Source: Roseomonas alba (GTDB taxonomy: Bacteria; Pseudomonadota; Alphaproteobacteria; Acetobacterales; Acetobacteraceae). Taken from it: DNA of 64,000 bases. The DNA is taken from assembly GCF_019430885.1 (NCBI RefSeq), contig NZ_JAHYBZ010000005.1, positions 372,001-436,000 of the forward strand, written 5' to 3'. Numbering within the stretch: the stretch's first letter is position 1; each line of letters opens with the position of its first letter. Below the pieces are notes generated by a model. It searched no databases, was not told where the DNA came from, and worked only from the letters and a program-made list of their open reading frames with translations. Both the position numbers and the translations under genes were made by a program. Of this stretch, positions 1-8,583 are shown in pieces.

Positions 1-71
1 CTTCCGTGGCGATCACCCCGGGGCCGGACCCGGCGTTGCTGCCGGCATGTCTTGGTCCGCCTCCGGTTTGA
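1..71 (+). CDS. 3' end of an upstream gene, possibly uroporphyrinogen-III synthase
   Basis: Frame 3 stays open from the window edge to a TGA at 69-71 and reads as a 22-residue tail ending LGPPPV. In many alphaproteobacteria hemC and hemD stand directly upstream of the mitofilin-like gene and hemY, which both follow here. The tail has the hydrophobic-then-alanine/leucine character of a HemD C-terminus, but it is too short to identify by itself. The assignment rests on gene order only. Confidence 0.3.
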   Translation, partial: SVAITPGPDPALLPACLGPPPV

Positions 72-153
72 TCCGTCGCAGGGGCGCCATCCCGCACAGC
101 GGTGCTATACACCCCACCCCCGCCGCCCGTGGCGGCGCAGCATGAGGAACGGC

Positions 154-1386
154 ATGACCGAGACGCCCCAACCCCCGCTTCGCCGATTCCTGGACCCTGC
201 CGCCCTGCCATTGGTGGTGGGTGGGCTTGTCCTGGTGCTGGCCGCGGCCTGGCTCTGGGTCACGCCGCGGCCGGCGCCGGCCCCCAATCCCTCGGCCGCG
301 GCGATCGCCGCCATGGAGGCGCGCGTCTCCGCCCTCGAGGCGCTGCAGGGCCGCATCCGGAACCTCGAGGCCCTGCAGACCCGGATCGCGGCGCTGGAAG
401 GGCGCCCCGCCCCGGACCTTGCGCCGCTGGAACGCCGGATGGCGGCGCTCGAGGCGCGTCCGGCGCCCGATCTGTCGGCCATCGAACGGCAGATCGCCGC
501 CATCCCGGCCGCGCCTGACCTTGGCCCGCTGGAAGGCCGGGTGGAAGGGCTGGGCGGGCGCGTCGCGGCCGCCGAGTCCCACGCCGCCCAGGCGCTCGCC
601 CGCCCCATTCCCGACCCCGCCGGCTTCGCGCCGCGCGCCGCGGTGGAGGGGCTGACCAACCGCGCCGACCGGTTGTCCGAGCGGCTGGACGCCGTCGCCG
701 CCCGCCAGCAGGCGGCGGATGCCGAGGCCATGCGCCGCACCCAGGAGCTGGCCGGCACCGTCAATGATCGCCTGGCTGCGGCCGAGCGCGCCGAGGCCGA
801 GCGCATCGCGGCAGCCTCGACCGCGCTGGAGACCCGCTTGCGGGGAACCGAATCGGGGCTCGCGACACGGCTGGCGGCGCTGGAACAGGCCCAGGCGCGG
901 GTCGCGGCGGTGGAGGCGCGGGCGACCCGCCTGGCCGCCTTCGACGCGCTGCGGCTGCGTCTCGATGCCGGCCAGCCGCTTGGGCCGGCGCTCGCTGCCC
1001 TGCCAAGCGCGCCCGAGGCGCTGACCCGCTTCGCCTCCGTCGCGCCGCCGACCGAATCCGGCCTGCGCCTGTCCTTCGAAGCCGCTGCCCGCGCCGCTCG
1101 CGCGGCGAGCGAGCCCGGCCAGGGGCAGGGCCTGCTGGATGCCGCCACCTCCCGCCTGTCGGGGCTGGTGACGGTGCGCCGGGGGGAGCAGGTGGTCTGG
1201 GGCGACGCTGCCGCCGCCGAGCTCGAGCGCGCCCGCCGCGCCCTGGAAGCCGGGGATCTGGACGCCGCCGTCACACGGTTGGATCGGTTGCCGCCAGCCG
1301 CCAAGGCGGCCATGGCGGATTGGATCGCCCAGGCGCGGGCGCTCGAGGCTGCGCGCGCGGCCCTGACCACCCTCGCGGCCGGCTGA
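154..1386 (+). CDS. Mitofilin/Mic60-like inner-membrane protein (COG4223 type)
   Basis: A 410-residue protein. It has a short cytoplasmic N-terminus, one membrane segment at about residues 17-36 rich in Leu, Val and Ala, and a proline-rich linker. A long heptad-patterned stretch (about 50-290) of repeated 'LEAR/LEGR' units indicates a periplasmic coiled coil. The C-terminal 90 residues are helical and contain a VRRGEQVVWGD segment like the mitofilin signature region. Alphaproteobacterial Mic60 homologues sit in the haem cluster before hemY and shape the inner membrane and its contacts with the outer membrane; that role is family knowledge. The ATG at 154 is chosen because AGGAA lies at a good distance before it. 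The ATG at 142 is an in-frame alternative. hemY follows after 12 nt, so the two are probably co-transcribed. Confidence 0.8.
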   Translation: MTETPQPPLRRFLDPAALPLVVGGLVLVLAAAWLWVTPRPAPAPNPSAAAIAAMEARVSALEALQGRIRNLEALQTRIAALEGRPAPDLAPLERRMAALEARPAPDLSAIERQIAAIPAAPDLGPLEGRVEGLGGRVAAAESHAAQALARPIPDPAGFAPRAAVEGLTNRADRLSERLDAVAARQQAADAEAMRRTQELAGTVNDRLAAAERAEAERIAAASTALETRLRGTESGLATRLAALEQAQARVAAVEARATRLAAFDALRLRLDAGQPLGPALAALPSAPEALTRFASVAPPTESGLRLSFEAAARAARAASEPGQGQGLLDAATSRLSGLVTVRRGEQVVWGDAAAAELERARRALEAGDLDAAVTRLDRLPPAAKAAMADWIAQARALEAARAALTTLAAG

Positions 1387-1398
1387 GGGGCGTCCAGG

Positions 1399-2649
1399 AT
1401 GCGTCGTGCGATTCTGGTTCTGCTGGGGCTCGCGGTTGTCACCGCGGTCGCCTTCTGGATGGCCGAGACGGGTGGGACCGTCGAGGTGCAGGTCGGCGAG
1501 GTCTGGATCGGCATCGGCCTGCCGATCGCGATTCTCGGCCTGGTCGTTGCCTATCTGGTGCTGCATGGCGGCTTCGCGGTGCTGCGGCATGTCCGCGGCA
1601 TGCCGCATCGCCGGCGCGCCGCGCGCTCCGCGAAGCGCCGCGCGGATGGCGACGCCGCGGTTACCCGTGCGCTGATCGCGCTGGCCGCCGGCACGGCGGA
1701 GGCCGCGCGGCTGGAGGTGCGCCGCGCCCGCCACCTGCTGGGCGATACGCCGCAGACCCTGCTGCTGGCCGCCGAGGCCGCGCGCCTGTCGGGACGGGAG
1801 GATATGGCCGCCGATGCCTTCAAGGCTCTGGCGGAACGGCCGGATGCCCGCTTCCTCGGCCTGCGCGGGCTGCTGCGCCAGGCCATGCAGCGGGAGGATT
1901 GGGAATCCGCTCATCGCCTGGCCAAGGAAGCCGAGGCCGCGCAGCCCGGCGCAGCCTGGCTGCGGGAGGAACGGCAGCTCCTCGCTTTGCGCACCCATGA
2001 CTGGCGGGAGGCCCTGGCGCTGTCCCCGCCGGATGGGCCGCGCGCGGCGCTGGCGCTCGCTGCGTCCGAGCAGGAAAGCGATCCGGCGCGGGCCGCCGAT
2101 CTGGAGAAGCAGGCCTTCGCCGCCGATCCGACCTTCGCGCCGGGGGCGCTGGCCCATGCGAAGCGCCTCGCCGCCGCCGGCAGCGCGCGCAAGGCGCGGG
2201 CGGTGCTGGAACAGGCCTGGATGGCCGCACCGCATCCGGATATCGGCCTCGCCTGGATCGCGGGGACGCCGGCGCCGCTGGCCCGCATCAAGGCGGTCGA
2301 GGATCTGACCCATCGCAACCCCGACCATCTGGAAAGCCGCCTGCTGATGGCCCGCGTCGCCCTCGATGCCGGGCTGACCGGGCGGGCGCGGGCGGAACTG
2401 GAGGCGCTGATCGCCTCCGGGGCGGCAGATCGACGCGCCTATCTGATGCTCGCCGAGTTGGAGGAGACCGAGCATGGCGACACGGCCGATGCCCGCGCTG
2501 CCCAGGCGCGCTGGCTGCGCAGCGCGGCGAACGCCCCGGGCGCGCCGCGTTGGCGTTGCAATACCTGCGGGGCCGAGCATTCCGCCTGGAAGGCCGAATG
2601 CAACGCCTGCGGTACGGTCGGGCGTATCGGCTGGTCGGCGGCCGGGTGA
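1399..2649 (+). CDS. hemY: HemY-type membrane protein with TPR repeats and C-terminal zinc ribbon
   Basis: 416 residues. Two hydrophobic segments (about 4-20 and 33-56) form the HemY N-terminal module. A basic stretch and helical TPR-like pairs follow (about 90-370). The protein ends in a four-cysteine zinc ribbon, CNTCG and CNACG spaced by about 12 residues, with flanking tryptophans. The name is historical: this is not the protoporphyrinogen oxidase also called HemY, but a membrane TPR protein encoded beside haem biosynthesis genes. The zinc ribbon resembles that of LapB/YciM proteins and suggests a regulatory or scaffolding role. The start is an ATG preceded by CCAGG, 12 nt after the mitofilin-like gene. 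Confidence 0.85.
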   Translation: MRRAILVLLGLAVVTAVAFWMAETGGTVEVQVGEVWIGIGLPIAILGLVVAYLVLHGGFAVLRHVRGMPHRRRAARSAKRRADGDAAVTRALIALAAGTAEAARLEVRRARHLLGDTPQTLLLAAEAARLSGREDMAADAFKALAERPDARFLGLRGLLRQAMQREDWESAHRLAKEAEAAQPGAAWLREERQLLALRTHDWREALALSPPDGPRAALALAASEQESDPARAADLEKQAFAADPTFAPGALAHAKRLAAAGSARKARAVLEQAWMAAPHPDIGLAWIAGTPAPLARIKAVEDLTHRNPDHLESRLLMARVALDAGLTGRARAELEALIASGAADRRAYLMLAELEETEHGDTADARAAQARWLRSAANAPGAPRWRCNTCGAEHSAWKAECNACGTVGRIGWSAAG

Positions 2650-2712
2650 GAGACGGGGATTTTTTCAATCTCCGGGTATCATGATGTGCGGCTGAGCTGA
2701 GGGAATCGTCGG

Positions 2713-3570
2713 ATGCCGTCGGATGTGGTGCTCCACTTCGCGTTTCGCGCGGCCACGGCGGTATTGGCGCTGGCGGCCTTCGGCTTTGGCGCGTGGCGAG
2801 CCCTGGCCATGCCGATGCGGGGGCTGCGGCGGGCGCTGCGGCTCTTCGGTGCACTGGTGCTGCTGAGCGTCGCGGCCCTGGCCGGCGTCGATGCCGTGGC
2901 CGTCTCCCTGGACGGCAAGGCTCCGGAGAGCATGCTTCTGGATTGGCTCTGGGTCGGGCTGGACATGCTCGTGCCCGCCTTCTTCCTGCTGCTTATTGAA
3001 GGATGGCGGCGGCATGACCGGCTGGAGGCGCAGCTCGCGGCCCTATCCCTGACCGATCCGCTGACCGGGCTTGCGAATCGGCGGGGCTTCCTGGCGCGTG
3101 CCTTGCCGGCGATCGCCGTCACACGGCGGAATGGCGGGGATTGCGCGGTGGTCGTCATCGACTTGGATCGCTTCAAGGCGATCAACGACAGTTTCGGCCA
3201 TGCGGCGGGCGATGCGGTGCTTTGCGGCGTCGCCGGCATCATTGCGGAGGCGGTGCGCGGCGCCGATGTCGTCGGACGGCTGGGTGGCGAGGAGTTCGCC
3301 CTGCTGCTGCCCGGTGCCGATGCGGCGTCGGCGGCCCTCGCGGCAGAGCGCCTGCGCGGCCTGGTGGCCGTGGGCGTGCCCCATCCGGGCGGGGAACGCG
3401 TGACGATGAGTGCGGGCGTCGCGACGCTGGGCACTGAGGAAGAGTCGGAAGCGGCCCTCGACGCCGCGCTGCGGGCAGCGGATGGTGCGCTCTATGCCGC
3501 GAAGCGCGGCGGGCGGGACCAGGTGCGGGTGGATGGCGAAGGGCGGCGGTCGATCGCGATGTCGGCCTGA
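2713..3570 (+). CDS. Membrane-anchored diguanylate cyclase (GGDEF)
   Basis: 285 residues. Three hydrophobic segments (about 7-30, 43-63 and 77-95) are followed by a complete GGDEF domain from about residue 112. The active-site loop is GGEEF at 191-195. An inhibitory I-site RGAD (Arg182, Asp185) lies the standard five residues before it, so product inhibition by c-di-GMP is expected. Metal- and substrate-binding residues are present in VVVIDLDRFKAIND. Its role is to make c-di-GMP from two GTP at the inner membrane. The N-terminal membrane part is no sensory domain I recognise. The gene starts 63 nt after hemY and appears to be a separate unit. Confidence 0.9.
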   Translation: MPSDVVLHFAFRAATAVLALAAFGFGAWRALAMPMRGLRRALRLFGALVLLSVAALAGVDAVAVSLDGKAPESMLLDWLWVGLDMLVPAFFLLLIEGWRRHDRLEAQLAALSLTDPLTGLANRRGFLARALPAIAVTRRNGGDCAVVVIDLDRFKAINDSFGHAAGDAVLCGVAGIIAEAVRGADVVGRLGGEEFALLLPGADAASAALAAERLRGLVAVGVPHPGGERVTMSAGVATLGTEEESEAALDAALRAADGALYAAKRGGRDQVRVDGEGRRSIAMSA

Positions 3571-3998
3571 CGTCGAGCGACCTTCTGGTGCCTGGCTATC
3601 GCCCCTGCGACATGGTCGCCGCCCCGCGATGCGTCGTGAGGGGCATCGCGCCATCGGCGGCGATCCGCGTCGGGGCTGCGGCCGCATCCGACCATCGCGT
3701 GCAGCCGGCGGCGCAGGGTGACATCGGGCACCGGAGAAGGCACGCAGGATCGGAGACCAGGCGAGGGGCCGTAGCGGCACGGCGATGGACAGGCATGCGC
3801 GATGAGGCTGCTGTGGTGGCCGGTCTTTTCGCTCAGTTGCGTGGGGGGCAGATCACCCCTTCGCCCGGAGCATGACCGCACCCCGCTGACATCCCCTGAG
3901 TGGCGCGGGACTTGCCTGCCACCCCGCGACGGCCGGGCCGACGACGAAGGAGCATTCGACATTCGACCACTTGAACATCACTGCGCCGGCGGTTCCCG
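3571..3998. other. Intergenic stretch with no supported gene
   Basis: 428 bases between the diguanylate cyclase and the AbrB-type transporter. Both strands have open frames, but these are arginine- and proline-rich translations typical of GC-rich non-coding DNA, and none has a recognisable motif. Upstream control of the transporter operon probably lies in its last part. No clear promoter, hairpin or copy of the local repeat family was seen. Confidence 0.5.
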
Positions 3999-5042
3999 AT
4001 GACACTTGCCAAGGCACTGCGCATCGCCTTCGGTGTTTCTTTGGGCGCGGTGGGTGGTGCCATCTTCGCCACACTGCACCTGCCTCTGCCCTGGTTGATC
4101 GGCGCCCTGGTCGCGGTCGGCGCGGCGCGCATCTCGGGCCTGCCGGCGGAAGGCGATCCGCAGCTCCGCAACATCTTCATGGGCATCATCGGGATTGCGC
4201 TTGGCCTGTATTTCACGCCGGCGACGGCGGCGGTGCTCATGGCCAAGGCACCGGTGCTGCTGCTCGCAGCCTTCATCACGCTCGCCATCGGCGCGGCGCT
4301 GGCGCCGACGCTCGCGCGGCGCGCCAAGGTGGACATGGCGACGGCCTGGTTCTCCTCCATTCCGGGAGGTGTCGCCGACATGGCGATGCTCGCGGAAGGC
4401 TATGGCGGACGACCGGCGCCGGTCGCGCTGGCGCAGCTGCTGCGGGTCTGCTCGGTGGTGATCCTGGTCCCCAACATCTTCGCCCTGCTGGGGCTGAAGG
4501 GCGACATCCCGCAGGCGGCGACGGTGCTGCCCTTCGTGCCCTGGATCCTGGTGCTGCAATTCGGCGGCGGGCTGGTGGCCGCGATCGTCCTGGTGCGCAT
4601 GGGGGTGCGGGCGGGATGGCTGCTCGGGCCGCTGACGGTAACGGCGGCGCTGACCGCCTTCGGCATCACGCTGTCGGGCCTGCCGCCCTGGCTGACGGCC
4701 TTCGCGCAGGTGGTGCTGGGCACCAGCCTGGGTGCCGCCTTCGGGCGCGAGAGCATCCGCCCGCTGCGCCGCTTCCTGCCGCACGCGATCAGCCAGGTCT
4801 TCCTGCTGATGGGGAGCTGCGCGCTTGCCGCGGCGCTGCTGTCCTGGCTGTTCCATGAGCCGCTGGGCGCGATGATCCTGGGCACCGCGCCGGGCGGCGT
4901 CGCGGAGATGAGCCTGACCGGCAAGGTGCTCGGCCTGGATGTCGCGCTGATCGTGACGCTGCATGTGACGCGCATCTTCCTCGTCACCGTACTGACGCCG
5001 CCCGCCTTCCGCCTGCTGCACCATCGGGACAAGACGCCATGA
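3999..5042 (+). CDS. AbrB-family membrane transporter (COG3180)
   Basis: 347 residues, hydrophobic throughout, with about ten predicted membrane segments in two similar halves. Each half has a PGG-containing motif: SIPGGVADMAML near residue 122 and TAPGGVAEMSLTG near residue 296. This internal duplication is the hallmark of the AbrB/AbgT-like 'ammonia monooxygenase' transporter family, whose members are poorly characterised. The misleading 'ammonia monooxygenase' label is a database legacy; no oxygenase activity is implied. The stop overlaps the next amidase start as ATGA (5039-5042), so translation is coupled. That suggests import of an amide-bearing substrate or export of an amidase product. 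Confidence 0.8.
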   Translation: MTLAKALRIAFGVSLGAVGGAIFATLHLPLPWLIGALVAVGAARISGLPAEGDPQLRNIFMGIIGIALGLYFTPATAAVLMAKAPVLLLAAFITLAIGAALAPTLARRAKVDMATAWFSSIPGGVADMAMLAEGYGGRPAPVALAQLLRVCSVVILVPNIFALLGLKGDIPQAATVLPFVPWILVLQFGGGLVAAIVLVRMGVRAGWLLGPLTVTAALTAFGITLSGLPPWLTAFAQVVLGTSLGAAFGRESIRPLRRFLPHAISQVFLLMGSCALAAALLSWLFHEPLGAMILGTAPGGVAEMSLTGKVLGLDVALIVTLHVTRIFLVTVLTPPAFRLLHHRDKTP

Positions 5043-6583
5043 CCGACAATCCCTGTTTCCTGTCGGCTGCCGAGGCAGGGCGGCGCATCGCGACGCGGCG
5101 GCTTTCGCCGGTGGACCATGTGCAGGCGATTTTCGATCGCATCGATGCGGTAGACGGGCGCGTCCGGGCCTACATCACGCCGCTGCCGGACCGCGCTCTG
5201 ACCGCGGCACGCAAGGCGGAGGCCGAGATCGCCGCTGGCCTGTGGCGCGGGCCGTTGCATGGCGTGGGCTTCGCGGTGAAGGACAACTACTTTACCGCCG
5301 GGGTGCGCACGACGGGCGGATCGCGGCTGATGCTGGATTTCGTGCCCGAGGCGACGGCGCACATCATTGCACGGCTGGAGGCGGCGGGGGCGATCCTGCT
5401 CGGCAAGCTGAATACCTGGGAATACGGGACGGGCACAGGGGCGGTGCACCACGACCTGCCTTTCGCCGTGGCACGCAACCCATGGGATCTGGATCGGTTC
5501 ACGGGCGGGTCGTCCACGGGGTCCGGCGCGGCGGTGGCGGCGGGGATCGCGCCCTTCGCCCTGGGGTCGGACACCGGCGGGTCGATCCGCCTGCCGGCCG
5601 CGGCGAACGGCTTGCAGGGGCTGAAGCCGACCTACGGGCGAACCAGCCGTGCGGGGGTTCTGCCGAATTGCTGGTCGCTCGACGTGACGGGCGCGCTGTG
5701 CTGGACGGCCGAGGACAGCGCCACGGTGCTGAATGTCATCGCCGGGCATGATCCGGGCGATCCGGGCAGCGCGGACCGGCCTGTGCCGGATCATCGCGCG
5801 GGGCTGCGCGACGGCGTGGCGGGCATGGTCGTGGGTATTGTCACCGGCCTGCCGGAAGGCGAGATCAGCCCAGCCATCGCCGGCGGTGTCGCGGCTTCGG
5901 CGCGCGCGCTGGAAGCGCGCGGCGCACGGTTGATGGATGTTCCGATTCCGGCGTCGCTGCGCGATTATCGCCGCGCGGCGGGGATCATCAATCCGGCGGA
6001 TTCCTATTCGATCCATGAAGCGGATTTCCTCGAACGCGCGGAGCTGATGGGCCAGGCGTTGCGGGACAAGCTGACGACGGGGTCGATGATCCGCGCCGGC
6101 GACGTGATCGCCGCGCATCGGATGCGCCGGCACCTGGCCCGCGCGACGGATGCGCTGTTCGGGCTGTGTGATCTGCTGCTGCTGCCGGGTGCCTACCGGG
6201 TCGCGCCGTCCTATGCCGACCCGGCGGCAGTGATCGCCTTCACCCGCGAAGGCGCGATGAACATCGCAAGCCTGTCCGGCCATCCGGCCATCAGCACGCC
6301 CTGTGGTTTCGACGCGGACGGCATGCCTCTGAACGTGCAGATCATCGGGCCGTATTTCGCGGAAGCCCGCGTGCTGTGCGCGGCGCAGGTTGTCGAGGAC
6401 GCGCTCGCCGAGCGCGACCGCCGCCCGAACCTGCGTGGTGGCGACCTGCCGCTGGATCCGACGCCGCCCGTCGATCGCGCGGCGCGGGACGATGAGCTGG
6501 CGCGCAACCTCGCCGCCATGGCGGCCGAGTTGCCGCGGCTGCCCGACAAATTCGCGGAGCCGGCCGGCGTCTTCCGGCCCTGA
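5039..6583 (+). CDS. Amidase-signature hydrolase
   Basis: 514 residues, the usual length for the amidase-signature family. The catalytic triad is intact: Lys81 in FAVKDN, cis-Ser158 in GGSSTGSG and nucleophile Ser182 in SDTGGSIR, with the 24-residue Ser-Ser spacing of the family. It hydrolyses a C-N amide bond; the substrate cannot be read from the sequence. It is translationally coupled by ATGA to the AbrB-type transporter and followed within 12 nt by a second amidase. All three form one operon. The protein is longer at its C-terminus than a GatA-type subunit and no gatC or gatB is near, so a tRNA-amidotransferase role is unlikely. Confidence 0.85.
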   Translation: MTDNPCFLSAAEAGRRIATRRLSPVDHVQAIFDRIDAVDGRVRAYITPLPDRALTAARKAEAEIAAGLWRGPLHGVGFAVKDNYFTAGVRTTGGSRLMLDFVPEATAHIIARLEAAGAILLGKLNTWEYGTGTGAVHHDLPFAVARNPWDLDRFTGGSSTGSGAAVAAGIAPFALGSDTGGSIRLPAAANGLQGLKPTYGRTSRAGVLPNCWSLDVTGALCWTAEDSATVLNVIAGHDPGDPGSADRPVPDHRAGLRDGVAGMVVGIVTGLPEGEISPAIAGGVAASARALEARGARLMDVPIPASLRDYRRAAGIINPADSYSIHEADFLERAELMGQALRDKLTTGSMIRAGDVIAAHRMRRHLARATDALFGLCDLLLLPGAYRVAPSYADPAAVIAFTREGAMNIASLSGHPAISTPCGFDADGMPLNVQIIGPYFAEARVLCAAQVVEDALAERDRRPNLRGGDLPLDPTPPVDRAARDDELARNLAAMAAELPRLPDKFAEPAGVFRP

Positions 6584-6595
6584 TTGAGGATGGTC

Positions 6596-7888
6596 ATGAA
6601 AGAACCCTGGCAACTCACCGCTGCCGAGGCGGCCGCCAAGCTACAGGACGGCGCGCTGACGGCGGAGGCGCTGACGCGCTCCTGCCTCGAACGCTGCGCG
6701 GAGCGCGAGGCGGTGGTGAAGGCCTTCACCTTCCTCGATCCGGGCCTGGCGATCCGCAATGCGCGGCGGGTCGACAAGGCCTATGCGAAGGGCGTGCTGC
6801 ATGGGCTGCCGCTCGGCGTAAAGGACATGATCGACACGGCGGACATGCCGACCACGCACAATTCGCCGCTGTATGAGTCGCTGGTGCAGGGGCGCGACGC
6901 GGCCTGCGTCGGCGTCGCGCGCGGCGAGGGGGCGGTGGTGTTCGGCAAGACCGACACGGTGGAATTCGCCGCTGCCGGCCGACGCGCGCTGACGCGCAAC
7001 CCGCATGACACGACGCGCACGCCGGGCGGTTCGTCCTCGGGTTCCGCGGCGGCGGTGGCGGATGGCATGGTGCCGATCGCCTTCGGCACCCAGACGGGCG
7101 GCAGCACGATCCGGCCGGCCTCCTTCTGCGGCGTCTATGCGATGAAGCCGACCCATGGCGTGGTGAACAGCGAAGGGGCGAAGCGGTATTCGCATACGCT
7201 GGACACCATCGGCTGGTATGGGCGGTCGCCGGCAGACCTGCACCTGGTCGCGCGCGCCTTCCGGCTGTTCGGCATGGAGGCGGCGCCCGCGACGAAGCCG
7301 GTCCGCGGCCTGCGCATCGCGCTGTGCCGTGGTCCACATTGGGATATCGCGGCGCCGGAATCGCAGGAATCGCTGCTGACCGCGGGCAAGCGATTGGAAG
7401 TGGCCGGTGCGGTGGTTGAGGACCTGACCCTGCCGGCGTCTTTCGACACCATCTCCCGCGCGCATCACATCGTTCTGTATGGCGAAGGACGCGGCGCCTT
7501 TCTACAGGAATACCTGACCGCCCCGGGCCTCCTCCACCAGGATTTCCACGACCGCGTGCTGAACAAGGAGGGCATCACGGCGCAGGACATGGTCTGGGCC
7601 TACGACCACGCGGCGGCATGTCGGCGGCTGTTTGACGCGCTGTTCCCGGGCTATGATGCCGTGCTGGCGCCGGCGGCCCCGGGCGAGGCGCCGGTCGGGC
7701 GCCAGGACACCGGCAACGCCATCTTCAACAGCATGTGGACACTGCTGCACGTGCCCTGCATCGGCATTCCCTGCATCAAGGGGCCGAACGGGCTGCCGGT
7801 GGGCGTGCAGGTCGTCGGGCCGCGTATGGGCGATGCGGCGCTGCTGGGCGTGGCGGCAGCTGTTTCGCCTGTCGTGGATGCGGGGTGA
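6596..7888 (+). CDS. Second amidase-signature hydrolase
   Basis: 430 residues. The triad is Lys76 in GVKDMID, cis-Ser146 in GGSSSGS and nucleophile Ser170 in TQTGGSTI, with the family's 24-residue spacing. It is clearly divergent from the preceding amidase, so this is not a recent duplication. Three in-frame starts exist (TTG 6584, ATG 6590, ATG 6596). The ATG at 6596 is preferred because GAGG lies about seven bases upstream. It is the third gene of the AbrB-amidase-amidase operon. Possible substrates are amides, imides or ureides carried by the AbrB-type transporter; this is inference. Confidence 0.85.
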   Translation: MKEPWQLTAAEAAAKLQDGALTAEALTRSCLERCAEREAVVKAFTFLDPGLAIRNARRVDKAYAKGVLHGLPLGVKDMIDTADMPTTHNSPLYESLVQGRDAACVGVARGEGAVVFGKTDTVEFAAAGRRALTRNPHDTTRTPGGSSSGSAAAVADGMVPIAFGTQTGGSTIRPASFCGVYAMKPTHGVVNSEGAKRYSHTLDTIGWYGRSPADLHLVARAFRLFGMEAAPATKPVRGLRIALCRGPHWDIAAPESQESLLTAGKRLEVAGAVVEDLTLPASFDTISRAHHIVLYGEGRGAFLQEYLTAPGLLHQDFHDRVLNKEGITAQDMVWAYDHAAACRRLFDALFPGYDAVLAPAAPGEAPVGRQDTGNAIFNSMWTLLHVPCIGIPCIKGPNGLPVGVQVVGPRMGDAALLGVAAAVSPVVDAG

Positions 7889-8093
7889 CAGACGGGCGCC
7901 GCAGCATACCGGAATTGGCATCTGGTAATCTGCGGCGCGATGCCCTATGTTATGGACGTCAGCTTTTTTTGGTTCCGCCGCGCTCTCCTTGCTCGTAACC
8001 GAGCGCCGAGCCCGCCAGCTCCCCCCAAGTAGAAGATTGATCGGACGCACCGCGTGGCGCGTCCGCGCCTGTATATTTGAACGGAACAATTCC
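7889..8093 (+). promoter_or_regulatory. Promoter and long 5' leader of the cold-shock gene
   Basis: 205 bases before the cold-shock gene. A T-run (about 7962-7970) and an inverted repeat GGACGC/GCGTCC at 8043-8064 sit just before an AT-rich stretch that ends at the start codon. Long structured leaders are a known means of temperature control of cspA mRNAs. Candidate -10 elements (TATGTT near 7946) are weak, so no exact promoter is claimed. Confidence 0.4.
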
Positions 8094-8300
8094 ATGTCCA
8101 TTGGCACCATCAAGTGGTTCAACGCCACCAAGGGATTCGGCTTCATTCAGCCTGACGACGGCACGAAGGACGTATTCCTCCACATCTCCGACGTCGAGCG
8201 CTCCGGCATCGACACACCCCGTGAGGGCGACAAGATCGAATTCGACCTTCAGCGCGGTCAGCAGGGCAAGACGTCCGCGACGAATCTGCGCAGGGCCTGA
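8094..8300 (+). CDS. cspA: Cold-shock domain protein
   Basis: 68 residues, the canonical CspA length. Both RNA-binding motifs are present: RNP1-like KGFGFIQ and RNP2-like VFLHIS. It is an OB-fold single-stranded nucleic-acid chaperone that melts mRNA structure. The open frame extends upstream, but the ATG at 8094 gives the standard MSIGTIKWFN start. Two stem-loops follow the stop, and then a small ORF and a DUF6481 gene on the same strand. Confidence 0.95.
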   Translation: MSIGTIKWFNATKGFGFIQPDDGTKDVFLHISDVERSGIDTPREGDKIEFDLQRGQQGKTSATNLRRA

Positions 8301-8343
8301 ATCACCGTCCCGGCGGACCTTGACGTCCGTCGGAACGCCGCAT

Positions 8344-8371
8344 GCGACGCCACCGTTCAGGGCGGCGTCGC
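8344..8371 (+). terminator. Stem-loop after the cold-shock gene
   Basis: An 8-bp perfect stem, GCGACGCC with GGCGTCGC, around a 12-nt loop. A second inverted repeat (GGAC/GTCC near 8315-8330) lies just before it. There is no T-run, so this may be an mRNA-stabilising or processing hairpin and not a full terminator. Confidence 0.4.
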
Positions 8372-8392
8372 CAAGAATGAAGAAAGACAGTA

Positions 8393-8533
8393 ATGATAAC
8401 CATTGACACACGGGCCCCGCGCGCCATTCCGGCGCGCAGCGGCACATCCATCCCGCCGCAGGCCGCGACGCGACCCGGCACCGGGCTCTCGCCCGCCGAA
8501 ATCCGCCAGATCATCCTGGAAATCCTCGGATGA
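8393..8533 (+). CDS. Small hypothetical protein, 46 residues
   Basis: An ATG-initiated frame between cspA and the DUF6481 gene. It has a disordered Pro/Ala/Thr/Arg-rich N-terminal half and a C-terminal helix, LSPAEIRQIILEILG, with alternating hydrophobic and charged residues. No family was recognised. Support for it being real: position in a same-strand group, normal codon bias in the last third, and a compact amphipathic C-terminus unlike random GC-rich translation. A function linked to cold or RNA stress is only suggested by the neighbours. Confidence 0.5.
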   Translation: MITIDTRAPRAIPARSGTSIPPQAATRPGTGLSPAEIRQIILEILG

Positions 8534-8583
8534 GTCGGTATGACACGACCGAAACCCACAGCAAGGGACCGTAGTAAGCCACG

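Noticed and set aside
13..2580. Very long open frame on the minus strand opposite the mitofilin-like protein and HemY
   Set aside because: Translation is Arg/Gly/Gln-rich low-complexity sequence with no motif. It is a shadow caused by the GC bias of the two real plus-strand genes.
1399..2649. Calling this gene protoporphyrinogen oxidase because of the name HemY
   Set aside because: There is no FAD-binding motif. The sequence is the membrane/TPR/zinc-ribbon HemY family.
3588..3962. Small open frames on both strands between the GGDEF gene and the AbrB-type gene
   Set aside because: Arg/Pro/Ala-rich composition, no ribosome-binding site of note and no family resemblance.
5039..6583. GatA subunit of aspartyl/glutamyl-tRNA amidotransferase
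   Set aside because: No gatB or gatC nearby, and the protein is coupled to a transporter. The amidase-signature triad alone does not imply GatA.
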